A DNA stretch of 64,000 nt from Methylocaldum sp. 14B (GCF_002005105.1 NZ_MSCV01000010.1:1-64000); one strand, 5' to 3'; numbered from the stretch's first letter, positions 32,140-42,234 are shown. Translations and numbers: made by a program. Notes: a model not told the origin generated them from the sequence alone.

Positions 32140-33834
32140 TCATCGGATGTACGCCTCCGCCGCATAACGGCGCATCATCCGATGGCTGTTGAAAAAAGAG
32201 GCGTTCTTACTGATCGCGCCCTTCATCACGGCGATCCAGCCCGAGCGACTCTGGTGATAGAGAGGCAGCACGACCTGTTCCAGCTTGTCATAGAGCGCCT
32301 GTGCATCGCCGCCATTGGCCGCTTCGGCTTTATCGCCAATCGCCCAGCCGGTGATCCCCTCGATGCAGCCTTCGATCCACCAGCCGTCCAGCACGCTGAG
32401 GCTGGGTACCCCATTGAAGGCGGCCTTCATGCCGCTGGTCCCGGAAGCTTCCTGCGGCCGCAACGGCGTATTCACCCAGACATCAACGCCCGACACCATC
32501 TGGAGCGCCACATCCATGTCATAGTTGGGCACAAAGGCTAAAGGGATCGCGGCGGACAATTCCCAGACATGCCTGTGCAGCAATTCGATCAGCTGCTTGC
32601 CGGCCGCGTCGCGGGGGTGGGACTTGCCGGCGAGAACGATCTGAAGGGGCCATTGCCGGGCGATCGCTTTCAGGCGCACCAGGTCGGAAAACAGCAGATC
32701 GGGCCGTTTGTACGCGGTCATGCGCCGGGCGAAGCCGAGGATCGGCAGGTCGCCTTTCAGTTCGATTCCGCAGCGGGTTCTGACGGTTTCGATCAGCGCC
32801 GCCTTGGCCTGCTCATGGGCTTCCCAGATGGCGGCGTCGGCGATGCAGCACTCGGCGCGCACCAAGAGCTCGGGCTCGTGGCACCAGCCTGGTAGGTGTC
32901 GGTTATAGAGGGTGACGAAGCTCTTGGCCGTCCAGGTGTAAGGATGCACGCCATTGGTCACCGCATGCACTCGATAGCCGGGGAACATCTGCCGCGAGAT
33001 CTCGGCATGGCGCTTGGCGACGCCGTTGACATACTCGCTCAAGTTGAGCGCCAGCCGGGTCATGTTGAGCTGCGCCTCGCCCGCCAGGCGTTTGAGTGTC
33101 GTCAGATCTACGAAATCCCCCAAGATCCGCTGCACCAGGTCATAGCCGAATTTGTCATGGCCGGCCTCGACCGGAGTGTGTGTGGTGAAAACGCAAAGAT
33201 CCCGGACCCGCGGAATATCATAGAGGGATTCGCCCGGGCGGATGTCCTCTTCGGTATAGGCATAGCGGCGCAAGAGCTCCAGCGCCAGCAGGGCGGAATG
33301 CCCCTCGTTCATGTGGTACTCGCGGATTTCGAAGCCCAAGGCCTGGAGTATGCGGATGCCGCCGATACCCAGCACGATTTCCTGTTTCAGCCGGTAGGCG
33401 TCGTCGCCGCCGTACAGGTGATGGGTGATCTGCCGATCGCCGGGATCGTTCTCGTCCAGGTCGGTGTCCAGCAGCAGGATCGGCTGCCGGCCATTCATGT
33501 GGCCTTTGAGGACATAGAGCCAGCAGCCGATCCAGACCGTGCGGCCTTCGATGGTCACCGCCACCTTGGCGCCCAAGGAAGTGGCCCACTCTTGGGGCTG
33601 CCAGGAATCGGGGTGCTCGACCTGGCGGCCTCGCGCATCGATTTCCTGGCGGAAGTACCCTTCGCGGCTGACCAGGGTGACGGCGACCAGCGGGATTTCG
33701 AGATCCGCCGCGGAGCGCAAGGTGTCGCCGGCAAGAATCCCGAGCCCTCCGCTGTAGGTGCGGATATCGCTGTGCAGTGCGATTTCCATCGAAAAATAAG
33801 CGATGCGCGGTCCGTGAAGGAATTCGTCAAGCAT
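32140..33834 (-). CDS. glgP: Alpha-glucan phosphorylase (GT35, short form)
   Basis: A 564-residue glycogen/maltodextrin phosphorylase of the shorter bacterial/archaeal form. Landmarks are [28 protein letters not shown] at the N-terminus, [42 protein letters not shown] and the pyridoxal-phosphate lysine motif [14 protein letters not shown]. It releases glucose-1-phosphate from alpha-1,4-glucans with phosphate. It lies between the repeated V-ATPase G fragments, and a GH65 phosphorylase is encoded at the right end of the window. Confidence 0.95.
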   Translation of the reverse strand: MLDEFLHGPRIAYFSMEIALHSDIRTYSGGLGILAGDTLRSAADLEIPLVAVTLVSREGYFRQEIDARGRQVEHPDSWQPQEWATSLGAKVAVTIEGRTVWIGCWLYVLKGHMNGRQPILLLDTDLDENDPGDRQITHHLYGGDDAYRLKQEIVLGIGGIRILQALGFEIREYHMNEGHSALLALELLRRYAYTEEDIRPGESLYDIPRVRDLCVFTTHTPVEAGHDKFGYDLVQRILGDFVDLTTLKRLAGEAQLNMTRLALNLSEYVNGVAKRHAEISRQMFPGYRVHAVTNGVHPYTWTAKSFVTLYNRHLPGWCHEPELLVRAECCIADAAIWEAHEQAKAALIETVRTRCGIELKGDLPILGFARRMTAYKRPDLLFSDLVRLKAIARQWPLQIVLAGKSHPRDAAGKQLIELLHRHVWELSAAIPLAFVPNYDMDVALQMVSGVDVWVNTPLRPQEASGTSGMKAAFNGVPSLSVLDGWWIEGCIEGITGWAIGDKAEAANGGDAQALYDKLEQVVLPLYHQSRSGWIAVMKGAISKNASFFNSHRMMRRYAAEAYIR

Positions 33835-34002
33835 GGGTCTTATTCCTCTTTCCTTTGAGCGCCAAGATATGCGAGTGCACCCGCATTCCAGGCGTTAACG
33901 TCAGAGACCTTGAAAAGCCAGCAGAAAAAGCATTCCTGCATCGCCTAGCCAATTGCTTTCGGCTTGCAGAGACTGCCATCGCGTCCGGCCACATTCACTG
34001 AA

Positions 34003-34178
34003 GAGAAAGGATGCTCGAAGCGCGGGCAGGCTCGCGGCAAACCGCTCTTCCATGGTACGGGCCTCCGCCCGAGCCTCCTGCACCAGGCGATCCCGCTCGG
34101 CGTCCGCCTCCTTGATCAGGACCTCCGCCCGGCTTTCGGCTTCTAACAGGCGCTTCAGCACATCTTCCATCGGTAAAT
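34003..34178 (-). pseudogene. Truncated duplicate of the V-ATPase G-subunit gene start
   Basis: About 175 bp repeat the sequence at 31043-31215 in the same orientation, more than 90% identical by eye. They cover the ATG (34170) and the first 56 codons, then homology ends sharply at 34003 and the frame runs into unrelated residues until 33901. The copies flank glgP, merR and the second DUF2934 gene. This looks like the footprint of a tandem duplication or homologous insertion at the 5' end of the V-ATPase operon. Confidence 0.88.
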
Positions 34179-34205
34179 CGTCCTATTGCTCTTACAACTC
34201 TGACC

Positions 34206-34421
34206 CTAATATTCGGGGCCCTGCCATCCCGGGGGTCCCTGTCCGATGCATCGATAGGATTTACATGGAAACCGGGGTCGTCCTTGGAAATGACTTGTGG
34301 CGCAAGCGCTCAAAGCCAAACTGCCAATCAGCAGTAAAGATATCGTGGTCGCGGGCTTTACAACTCGAGTGAATTTGAAGCCGGCAAAGGTAAATACTTG
34401 ACGCATGAATAAGGGTGTCAT
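34206..34421 (-). CDS. Small lipoprotein downstream of cusA
   Basis: A 71-residue protein with an N-terminal hydrophobic stretch and lipobox SLALSAC (Cys near 40). The mature part has only about 30 residues with two more Cys and a Gly/Pro-rich end. The start overlaps the cusA stop as ATGA, good evidence for coupled translation. It may start at an internal Met. I do not recognise the family; context suggests a copper or silver accessory lipoprotein. Confidence 0.55.
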   Translation of the reverse strand: MTPLFMRQVFTFAGFKFTRVVKPATTISLLLIGSLALSACATSHFQGRPRFPCKSYRCIGQGPPGWQGPEY

Positions 34422-37400
34422 CGCGCCTCACGAGATTCCCTGTCCTCTTCTCGCGGAGAGGCGGCCAGCGGGATTTCGGTTTCCGGGAGGGCCGGCTCCG
34501 GAGCGACCGTTTCCCGGGCTTTGAGCCCTCGTCCTTTCCAGATCTCGTAGATCGCCGGAATCACGAGGAGCGTCAGGATGGCCGAGGTGAGCATGCCGCC
34601 GATCATGGGGGCGGCGATGCGTTTCATCACGTCAGCACCCGTCCCATGGCTCCACATGATCGGGAAGAGCCCCGCCATGATGGCCACCACGGTCATCATC
34701 TTGGGCCGGACCCGTTGCACGCTTCCCTCGATAATCGCCTCCTCCAAGTCTCCTCGGGTCTGCATCCGGCCTTGAGCCACGCGCCTGTGATAGGCCTCAT
34801 CGAGATAGACGATCATGACGACACCGGTCTCGGCCGCAACGCCCCCCAGGGCGATGATGCCGACCCACACTGCGACGCTGAGGTTGTAACCGAGGAGGTA
34901 TAGGTACCAGAACCCGCCGATCAGGGCGAAGGGGACCGACAGCATGACGATCAAGGACTCCGTCACCGAGTGAAAGTTGAAATAGAGCAGCAGGAAGATC
35001 AGGAAGACCGTCAGCGGCAGCACCACCCGCAGCCGTTCCGCGGCGCGCTGCATGTACTCGTACTGCCCGGACCAGGTCATGATGTAGCCCGGAGGCAGCT
35101 TCACCTGCTTGGTGACGGCGGCCTTGGCCTCCTCGACGAACCCACCGAGATCGCGGTCGCCGACGTCGACGTAGATATAGCCGGTCAGCATGCCGGCCTC
35201 GCTGCGGATGGTGGCGGGGCCGCGGGTCCGCACGATCTCGGCGAGTTGTGACATGGGGATTAGGCTACCTTCCGGGGTCCGTATCAGGACCCGGTTCAGC
35301 CTACTCTCATCATCTCTCAACTCGGTCGCATAGCGCATGTTGATGGTGTAGCGTTCCCGGCCTTCGATGGTGGTGGTGATCACCTTGCCGCCGATGGCGG
35401 ATTCGATGACGTCCTGTACATCTTCGATAGTGAGGCCATAGCGGGCGATCTCCGGGCGCTTGATGCGGAAGTCGAGAAAATATCCCCCGCTTACCCGCTC
35501 GGCGTAAACGTTGCGCGCCCCTGGCACCATCTTCACCACGCCTTCGACCTCTTTCCCTACCTGTTCGATCACCCCCAGATCGGGGCCGGAGATCTTGATC
35601 CCCACGGGCGTCCGGATACCGGTGGTCAGCATGTCTGTCCGGGCCTTGATGGGCATGGTCCAGGCATTGGTGACCCCGGGCAATTGCAGCCGCTCGTTCA
35701 TCTCGTCGATCAGCTTTTCCCAGGTCAGGCCAGGCCGCCACTGGTCCTCTGGCTTGAGTGTCACCACCGTCTCGAACATCTCGAGCCCGGCCGGATCGGT
35801 GGCCGTTTCCGCCTTGCCCGCCTTGCCGAAGACGTGCTCCACCTCCGGGAACTGCTTCAGCATCCGGTCTTGTATCTGCAACAAGCGGGTCGACTCCGTG
35901 ACGGACTGGCCCGGAAACCCCAAAGGCATATAGAGGATCGTGCCCTCGTTGAGGGGCGGCATGAATTCCGAGCCGAGCTTTTCGTAGACCGGCACCGATA
36001 GCGCCAGCGCTACTACGGCGATGAGGACCGTGACCCACCGGAAGCGCAGCACCCACTTCACGATAGGTTCGTAGCCCGCGACCAGGAGCCGGTTCAGCGG
36101 ATTTTTTTCGGCCGGCGTGATCCGCCCCTTGATGAGCAGGATCATCAAGAGGGGCACCAGCGTGATCGAGAGGAAGGCGGCGAAGAACATCGAGAAGGTC
36201 TTGGTGTAGGCGAGCGGCTTGAAGAGCCGCCCTTCCTGCGCCTCCAGCGTAAACACCGGGAGGAACGAGACCGTGATGATGAGGAGCGAAAAGAAGAGGG
36301 GCCGGCCGACTTCCTTGGCCGCCTCGATGAGCACCCGCGCCCGCGTTTCGGGGTTGTGATCCGGGGCTTCTTCGAGTCGTTTATGGGCGTTCTCGATCAT
36401 GACGATGGCCGCGTCCACCATCGCCCCCACGGCGATGGCGATGCCGCCGAGCGACATGATGTTCGAGCTGAGCCCCAGGTAATACATGGACAAAAACGAG
36501 AGCAGAATGGCGATCGGCAGGGTCAGAATCGCCACCAGGGCAGAACGGAAGTGAAAGAGGAAGGCGACACAGACCACGCTCACCACGATCGTCACTTCGA
36601 TCAGTTTTTCTTTCAAGGTGGCGATCGAGCGGAGAATCAGCTCCGAGCGGTCGTAGACGGGGACGATCTCAACCCCTTCCGGGAGTGACGTTCTGATCTC
36701 GGCGATCTTGGCCTCGATCCGCTCAATCACTTTCAGGGCATTTTCACCGAAGCGCATCACGACGATGCCGCTGACCACGTCCCCCTCGCCATCCAGGTCC
36801 GAGATGCCGCGCCGCATCTCGGGCCCGAGGGCCACATGGGCGATGTCCCTCATCAGGATGGGGGTGCCCTGCTCGTTGGTGCCGACGGCGATCTGTTCGA
36901 TGTCGCCGATCGAGCGGACATAACCGCGGCCCCGCACCAGGAATTCCGCGCCGGCGAACTCGACCACCCGACCCCCCACCTCGTTGTTGCTCTGCCGGAT
37001 CCGCTCCATGATGTCGCGGATCGACAGCTTGTAGGCCAGAAGCTTCGTGGGATCGAGGTGCACCTGGTACTGCTTTTGGAAACCGCCGAGGCCGGCCACG
37101 TCGGACACCCCGGGGACCGCCTTGAGCCAATAGCGCACGTACCAATCCTGCAATGTTCTGAGCTCGTCCAGGCTGCGCTTGCCGGTGCGATCCACCAGGG
37201 CATATTCGTACACCCATCCGACCCCGGTCGCATCCGGACCCAGTTCGGGCACCACGCCCGCGGGCAGGCGCTTGACTGCACCTGCCAGGTATTCCAGAAC
37301 CCGCGACCGCGCCCAGTAGATGTCGGTGCCTTCTTGAAACAGAATGTAAACGAAGGAATAGCCGAAAAACGAGTAACCTCTCACCACCGTAACCCGGGGC

Positions 37401-37627
37401 GCCGAGAGCATCTGCGTCACGAGGGGGTAGGTCACCTGGTCCTCGATCAGTGTCGGGTTGCGTCCCTCCCATTCGGTATACACGATCACCTGGACGTCGG
37501 AGAGGTCCGGGATGGCGTCGAGGGGCGTACGCAGGAGAGCCCACAGCCCCCAGGCGCCGAAAAAAACGACCCCGAGGAACACGATAAAGCGGTTCTTCGC
37601 ACTGTATTCGATGATCTTCTCGATCAT
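34418..37627 (-). CDS. cusA: CusA-type Cu/Ag RND efflux pump, copy 1
   Basis: A 1069-residue heavy-metal RND pump with 12 helices and two large periplasmic loops. The helix-4 segment SLGGIAIAVGAMVDAAIVMIENAHK and the Met-containing stretch WTMPIKARTDMLTTGIRTPVG are of the CusA (monovalent Cu/Ag) class, not CzcA. It exports Cu(I)/Ag(I) from periplasm or cytosol with CusB and CusC. It lies 57 bp after cusB. A long open frame on the opposite strand here is a by-product of codon bias. Confidence 0.95.
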   Translation of the reverse strand: MIEKIIEYSAKNRFIVFLGVVFFGAWGLWALLRTPLDAIPDLSDVQVIVYTEWEGRNPTLIEDQVTYPLVTQMLSAPRVTVVRGYSFFGYSFVYILFQEGTDIYWARSRVLEYLAGAVKRLPAGVVPELGPDATGVGWVYEYALVDRTGKRSLDELRTLQDWYVRYWLKAVPGVSDVAGLGGFQKQYQVHLDPTKLLAYKLSIRDIMERIRQSNNEVGGRVVEFAGAEFLVRGRGYVRSIGDIEQIAVGTNEQGTPILMRDIAHVALGPEMRRGISDLDGEGDVVSGIVVMRFGENALKVIERIEAKIAEIRTSLPEGVEIVPVYDRSELILRSIATLKEKLIEVTIVVSVVCVAFLFHFRSALVAILTLPIAILLSFLSMYYLGLSSNIMSLGGIAIAVGAMVDAAIVMIENAHKRLEEAPDHNPETRARVLIEAAKEVGRPLFFSLLIITVSFLPVFTLEAQEGRLFKPLAYTKTFSMFFAAFLSITLVPLLMILLIKGRITPAEKNPLNRLLVAGYEPIVKWVLRFRWVTVLIAVVALALSVPVYEKLGSEFMPPLNEGTILYMPLGFPGQSVTESTRLLQIQDRMLKQFPEVEHVFGKAGKAETATDPAGLEMFETVVTLKPEDQWRPGLTWEKLIDEMNERLQLPGVTNAWTMPIKARTDMLTTGIRTPVGIKISGPDLGVIEQVGKEVEGVVKMVPGARNVYAERVSGGYFLDFRIKRPEIARYGLTIEDVQDVIESAIGGKVITTTIEGRERYTINMRYATELRDDESRLNRVLIRTPEGSLIPMSQLAEIVRTRGPATIRSEAGMLTGYIYVDVGDRDLGGFVEEAKAAVTKQVKLPPGYIMTWSGQYEYMQRAAERLRVVLPLTVFLIFLLLYFNFHSVTESLIVMLSVPFALIGGFWYLYLLGYNLSVAVWVGIIALGGVAAETGVVMIVYLDEAYHRRVAQGRMQTRGDLEEAIIEGSVQRVRPKMMTVVAIMAGLFPIMWSHGTGADVMKRIAAPMIGGMLTSAILTLLVIPAIYEIWKGRGLKARETVAPEPALPETEIPLAASPREEDRESREAR

Positions 37628-37684
37628 AGGACCGATGCCTCGCTTCGCCTTGGGGCCTTGCGGTAATCCATCCTGCGCCGCTTC

Positions 37685-38995
37685 CTACATACCCGGCATA
37701 TTCATGCCCGGTTTGCCTTGCTCAGGTTTTTGCTCGGGAGCCGAAGGCGTAGGCGCAGGACTTTTCTTATCCATCTCCATGCCGGGCATCCCCATCATCC
37801 CCAGCGCGGATCGGAGCTGGCTCTCCGAATCGATCAGAAAGGCGGCCGACGCGACCACCCGCTCCCCGGGCGCCAGGCCCTTCTGTATCTCATAGTAACC
37901 CTCGGCGGTGACTCCGATCTGAACATCACGGGGCTCCAGGCGCCCCTGGCCTCGGTCGACAAACAGAATATTCCGCGTCCCGGTGGCGAGGACTGCGCCT
38001 TGCGGGACCACGAGACGGTTCCCTAACGGGATTCGCACCTCGACATTGGCGTACATCTCGGGCTTGAGCTTTTCGCCGGGGTTGTCCAGTTCGAACCGCA
38101 CCTTCGCGGTACGGGTCTTGGGATCCAGGGTGGGATAGATGAACGTCACCCGCGCCGTGAGCACGGTCGCCGGATCATAGGAAAGTGTGACCTTGGCCTC
38201 CTGCCCGAGGCGGATGGACGGGAGTTCATATTCGTAGATGTCCCCCAGGATCCAGATGTGCGACAGATCGGCGATGATATAGAGCTCCGTGCCGGGCTCT
38301 ACATACGCACCTGCCAGCGCCTCCCGCTTGATGACCGTGCCGGTGATGGGGGAATGGATCGGCAGCGTCCGGAGCACCTGTCCGGTCCGCTCCAGGTCGC
38401 GGATATGATCTTCGGTAATGTCCCACAGCTGAAAACGACGCTTGACATCCTCGAGAAGCTCCACGGCGCCTTGCGCGACCTCGGGATAGGAGCTGCCGCC
38501 GAGTTCCTTTTTCGCCTGCAGGGCGAGCAGGTATTCCCGTTGCGTGGCCACGAGGTCCGGACTGTAAATGGTAAAGAGGATCTGACCTTTTTTGACGTGA
38601 TCCCCTGTGGCGCTGACCAGAAGTTGATCGATCCAGCCGCTGAACTTGATGTTGACCCGCGCCTGCCTGCGTTCGTCGATCACGACCAGGCCCACGGTCC
38701 GGATCACCTTGTCTAACGGGCGACGCGTCGCTTCTTCGAATTTCACGCCGATCTCCTGCAATCGCTGTGGGCTGATGGTCACCATGTCAGTGCCACTAGG
38801 GACCGCCATGGGCGGCGCGGTCTCTTTTTGTTCTGGAGCCGCCTCGTGGCCGCCATGGTCTGCCGGCGGCTGGGTGGCGGGTGCGGGTGCCTCGGGCGGG
38901 GATGGCTGTTCGTTCCCGCATCCAACGAACAGCAAGGAAGTGATCAGCCCCACCGCCCACAACCTTCTGAATCGCCAATCTTGCCGTTTTGTCAT
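37685..38995 (-). CDS. cusB: CusB-type periplasmic adaptor, copy 1
   Basis: A 436-residue lipoprotein-like adaptor: lipobox SLLFVGC, then a low-complexity Pro/Ala/His linker (DHGGHEAAPEQ), the barrel-sandwich and lipoyl halves (KFSGWIDQLLVSATGDHVKKGQ and PITGTVIKREALAGAYV), a helical hairpin, and a Met-rich C-terminus (MMGMPGMEM, GMNMPGM) suited to Cu(I)/Ag(I). The ATG overlaps the cusC stop by four bases. Confidence 0.93.
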   Translation of the reverse strand: MTKRQDWRFRRLWAVGLITSLLFVGCGNEQPSPPEAPAPATQPPADHGGHEAAPEQKETAPPMAVPSGTDMVTISPQRLQEIGVKFEEATRRPLDKVIRTVGLVVIDERRQARVNIKFSGWIDQLLVSATGDHVKKGQILFTIYSPDLVATQREYLLALQAKKELGGSSYPEVAQGAVELLEDVKRRFQLWDITEDHIRDLERTGQVLRTLPIHSPITGTVIKREALAGAYVEPGTELYIIADLSHIWILGDIYEYELPSIRLGQEAKVTLSYDPATVLTARVTFIYPTLDPKTRTAKVRFELDNPGEKLKPEMYANVEVRIPLGNRLVVPQGAVLATGTRNILFVDRGQGRLEPRDVQIGVTAEGYYEIQKGLAPGERVVASAAFLIDSESQLRSALGMMGMPGMEMDKKSPAPTPSAPEQKPEQGKPGMNMPGM

Positions 38996-40224
38996 GGCCT
39001 TTCCCCGATGATCTCCTCGAGCCGGGCCAGCGCCTTTTCGTGTTCGGTCATCTCGCCGTGCAGTTCGATCTCGTTGTCCTGCAAGGTGAGCAGGCTGTTC
39101 AGCAGGGTCAGAAAATCCACCTTGCCGACCGCGTAGCTCGCCTGTGCCGAAGCCAACGTCAAGCGCGCCTGCGGAATGAGGGCCTCCGTGAGCAGTCTGA
39201 CCAGTTCCTCTGCTCGCGTGAGCCGAGCCAGATTGTCCTGCACGCGGAAGAAGAGTTCCTGCTTGGTGGCCCAGAGGTCCTGAAATGCGGCCTCCCGCCC
39301 CGCCACGGCTTCCTTCACGCCGTAGCGCTGCTTGGTGGCGTAATAGAGCGGCACTTTGACGCTGAGCCCCACCTGATAGCCGTCCAGCCTGAGCGACTCG
39401 TTGCGCACGCCGGCGGCGCTCAGCTCGAAGTCGGGATAATATTCGCGCTTGGCCAAGGCGATGGCCTTGTCACCCCGTTCCACACCTTTGACCTGCGCCC
39501 GCAGCAGCGGTGCCGCCTGCTCGACCAGCGCCTGGATTTCCGTCGGGCCGTGTTCAAGCGGCGTGACCTTTATCTCTTCCGGGATGCCCAAGGGATCGGC
39601 GGGTGGCCGCCGGAGGATCCGGTTGATCTCCGCCCGCAACGATCGGCCTTGCTGCTCGAAAACGGCGATACGCTGCAACAGCCGCGAAATTTCGGCCTGC
39701 GCACGGAACACGTCCTGTTGGGCGCCTTGACCGACCGTATAGCGGGCCCTGGCGGTTTTCTCGAAGTTGACCAGCAGCACCCGGTTTTTTTCGATGACTT
39801 CTAGGGACTCGTGCACCAGGTGCAGGTCGAAGTAAGCCTCCTTCAGACGCGCAATCACAGTCAGTCGAACCGCCTGGTATTCCTGTTCCGCGCGCTCGGC
39901 CTCCTTGGAGGCGACCTCGCCCCGGAGTCCAAGTTTTCCCGGAAAAGGAATCTCCTGACTCAAGCCATACATCCCTTCGCGATCGATGACTTCCCGATAG
40001 CTCAGGTTCACTCTGGGATCCGGCAAGGTCTGGACCTGCGGGATCACCGCCGTGGCCGCTTCGAAGCGTTGTTGCGCGGCCTGAATGTCCGGGTTGTTGG
40101 TCAGGGCTTCGCCGACGAGCCGGTTCAGATTCAAGCGTTGTCCCTCGCTCTGCGGCTCCTGGGCGACGGCAACGGCCATCAACGCGAATTCCAGGATGAC
40201 GATCCAAACGCTTCGCCGCGGCAT
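38992..40224 (-). CDS. cusC: CusC-type outer-membrane factor, copy 1
   Basis: A 410-residue TolC-family protein with signal peptide (about 1-21, ending AVAVAQ) and two OEP repeats; LSQEIPFPGKLGLRGEVA and YTVGQGAQQDVFRAQAEIS are typical of heavy-metal outer-membrane factors. It starts two bases after the methyltransferase-like gene and its stop overlaps cusB. Confidence 0.92.
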   Translation of the reverse strand: MPRRSVWIVILEFALMAVAVAQEPQSEGQRLNLNRLVGEALTNNPDIQAAQQRFEAATAVIPQVQTLPDPRVNLSYREVIDREGMYGLSQEIPFPGKLGLRGEVASKEAERAEQEYQAVRLTVIARLKEAYFDLHLVHESLEVIEKNRVLLVNFEKTARARYTVGQGAQQDVFRAQAEISRLLQRIAVFEQQGRSLRAEINRILRRPPADPLGIPEEIKVTPLEHGPTEIQALVEQAAPLLRAQVKGVERGDKAIALAKREYYPDFELSAAGVRNESLRLDGYQVGLSVKVPLYYATKQRYGVKEAVAGREAAFQDLWATKQELFFRVQDNLARLTRAEELVRLLTEALIPQARLTLASAQASYAVGKVDFLTLLNSLLTLQDNEIELHGEMTEHEKALARLEEIIGERP

Positions 40225-40226
40225 GG

Positions 40227-40907
40227 CTAGCTCTGCTTGCGGCGGCGGCGGATCAAGGCTTCATCCCGCTTCGAAGCCGGACCGAATCGCGGAATGAAAG
40301 CGGGCGTTTTTTCACGATACCGTTCATAAACCTCACCGAACTCCTCCGAGATCTCCCGCTCTTCACGCTTGGCCAGGCGCGCGTACATATAGACCAGGAT
40401 CGGGAACATGATGAGCGTCGGCAGCGTCGGCCACTGCAGCAAGAATCCGGTCATGATCAGGATGAAGGCCGAATACTGGGGATGGCGCAGGCGGGCATAG
40501 GGTCCCGTGACGGCGAGTGTGTGACTGCGCTGCGCCTCGTACAGCACTCGCCAGGCGGAGGACAGCAGCCAGAATCCGCCGACGATGAAGACCATGCTCA
40601 GAATGTGCAAGGGATCGAAGTGCGGATCTCCCTTGAAACCGAGCAGGGTGTGCCAAAGGTGTCCGGTTTCGTGGGAAAACAAATCGAGGCCCGGATAGCG
40701 CTGCGTCAGCCAGCCGGATAAAAGATAAATAGTGAGCGGAAAGCCGTACATCTCCGTGAACAGGGCGACAACGAACGCGGCGAAGGCACCGAACGAGCGC
40801 CAGTCGCGGGACGTATGGGGCTTGAAAAAACTGAAGGCGAACAGGATGAACACCAGGGAATTGATGATGACCAGTCCCCACAGACCGTAGGCGGATTCGT
40901 GACTCAC
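40227..40907 (-). CDS. Isoprenylcysteine/phospholipid methyltransferase-like membrane protein
   Basis: I choose the GTG at 40907, with AGGAG eight bases upstream; it overlaps the DUF2933 stop as GTGA. The 226-residue product has about five helices and the ICMT-family C-terminal pattern TGPYARLRHPQYSAFIL, then YARLAKREEREISEEFGEVYERYREKTPAFIPR. The family methylates prenylated or lipid substrates with S-adenosylmethionine; bacterial members next to copper genes have no settled role. It leads into cusC with two bases between. Confidence 0.85.
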   Translation of the reverse strand: MSHESAYGLWGLVIINSLVFILFAFSFFKPHTSRDWRSFGAFAAFVVALFTEMYGFPLTIYLLSGWLTQRYPGLDLFSHETGHLWHTLLGFKGDPHFDPLHILSMVFIVGGFWLLSSAWRVLYEAQRSHTLAVTGPYARLRHPQYSAFILIMTGFLLQWPTLPTLIMFPILVYMYARLAKREEREISEEFGEVYERYREKTPAFIPRFGPASKRDEALIRRRRKQS

Positions 40908-41143
40908 GGATGATTCTCCTTCTCGTCGGGAGTGCCTGCACCGTGACCGGACCGATGTCCACCGTGCATGAAGAGGTGCATCAGCGGGCAGGCCAGCAGC
41001 AGAAGATAGGGAAGAGCCCCCAAGAAATGGGCCCGATGTTCTGTCCAGAGAAAGAACAGCACGATGCCCAGGAAAGCCCAGAATACGAGGTTGTAACGCC
41101 ACCTCGAAGGGGCTTTCGCAAACCGGTCCGATTCATGCGCCAT
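40904..41143 (-). CDS. DUF2933 small membrane protein
   Basis: A 79-residue protein: N-terminal basic segment, helix YNLVFWAFLGIVLFFLW, second helix YLLLLACPLMHLFMH, then a His/Gly tail (HGGHRSGHGAGT). This matches the DUF2933 family, which is commonly found with copper genes. AAGGAG precedes the ATG. It is the first gene of the DUF2933, methyltransferase-like, cusC, cusB, cusA, lipoprotein operon and may bind metal through its His and Met residues. Confidence 0.82.
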   Translation of the reverse strand: MAHESDRFAKAPSRWRYNLVFWAFLGIVLFFLWTEHRAHFLGALPYLLLLACPLMHLFMHGGHRSGHGAGTPDEKENHP

Positions 41144-41333
41144 GATTTTATTGCTCCTTTTCCTTTAAGCGCTTGCTGGAAATTACCGAGCGAGCCGATG
41201 TGACAAGATTTGAGCTACAACCAGGTAGACGAAAATCTCAACTAGGCGGCGAGTCGCTCATACTCACGGATGGATCATTATTCATGCCTCGATAGGTATT
41301 CACTTTTTGTAAGCCTTTCCGAGGGAGCCACGA

Positions 41334-41742
41334 CTACTTGAGCTCCGAAAACAGCTTCTGTATGTCTTTGTAGTGGTCGAAAGCCATTTGCAGAGTAAAT
41401 TGGTAATGGACAGCGTTTTCTGCGAACTGAATCTTTTCGACATCCGACTCTACCGTATTCCCATCGAGACTGGGCTGCTGCGGAAATCGATACTGAGTTC
41501 GGGCGGTTTGCAATGGGTTCCTGTCTGGCGCCCCGGGGCAAATGCTGGAGAGAGGTCGTATTGAGCGCGAGAGTGCCATTCTGCGTCCCCGCTAACGCTT
41601 TATCCAGCGTATTCTTGAAGTCGAAGTCGACCGCCTTATAGTTGGGAGTATCGGCATTCGCGATATTCGACGCCAGTAATTCCTGGCGATAGGCACGAAG
41701 ACTTAATGCTACTTCATTGAAGTCAAGCTTGTCCTTCATCAT
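41334..41742 (-). pseudogene. flgB: Orphan flagellar rod protein flgB with a frameshift
   Basis: The N-terminal part is an excellent FlgB match: ALSLRAYRQELLASNIANADTPNYKAVDFDF. Near 41500 the reading must shift by one base to continue as [20 protein letters not shown], then FAENAVHYQ and a proper C-terminus at 41334. Intact it would be about 135 residues of the proximal rod. No other flagellar gene is in the window, so this is an isolated relic, though a sequencing slip cannot be excluded. Confidence 0.85.
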
Positions 41743-41858
41743 GGAACTCCACGCAGGCCCTGTATTCCGAGGCGGTTAAGGACGGCGGTATCGGCGCCGT
41801 TTGCGCTGTGTTGGCAAATCTCCTACAGAGGCATACCAACACGCGCGTTCTTACAACC

Positions 41859-42167
41859 TCAGTCATGGCGAAAATGGGTATAGCGTCCCGGCGTGCCATG
41901 GGTGCCGCCATGATTCGAGGCATGACCACCAGAGTGGCTATAATCATGGTGCGGTCCGCTGGCCACGGCAAAGGATGCCGCGGTAAGCCCGTGATGGCCG
42001 GGTGCCGAATGGCCGTGGGGCCAATAAATCGCTGATAGCCGCGGGTAGTAATAAGTATGACCGAAACCGGCCCTGAAATCGGCGTGGGGGTCTGCATGAG
42101 TGACGCGCATCAGCAGCAACGATGACAGCGCAATCCCGCAGATCTTCAAACAGCGTGACGCTTTCAT
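41859..42167 (-). CDS. Secreted His-rich protein
   Basis: A 102-residue protein with signal peptide (about 1-26, cleaved after THA) and a mature part with about 18 His in clusters such as HGHSAPGHHG and HHDYSHSGGH, plus Tyr and Gly. It is likely a periplasmic Zn, Cu or Ni buffer. It lies 67 bp after the 42-residue His-tailed lipoprotein, downstream of the sigma-54-like site at 42544. No known family was recognised. Confidence 0.6.
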   Translation of the reverse strand: MKASRCLKICGIALSSLLLMRVTHADPHADFRAGFGHTYYYPRLSAIYWPHGHSAPGHHGLTAASFAVASGPHHDYSHSGGHASNHGGTHGTPGRYTHFRHD

Positions 42168-42234
42168 TGCCTTTTCCTTACCATCGTTTAGTCGGAGCTA
42201 CCGGGCGGTACGGCCCGGTAGCGGGATAGCTTCA

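Noticed and set aside
34003-34170. A second functional V-ATPase G subunit gene
   Set aside because: Homology ends after 56 codons and the remaining residues are unrelated, so it is a truncated copy.
41200-41215. TGTGAC-containing sequence upstream of the DUF2933 operon as a fifth activator site
   Set aside because: It lacks GGTTAC and no sigma-54-like promoter lies about 68 bp downstream; the gene start is already at 41143.
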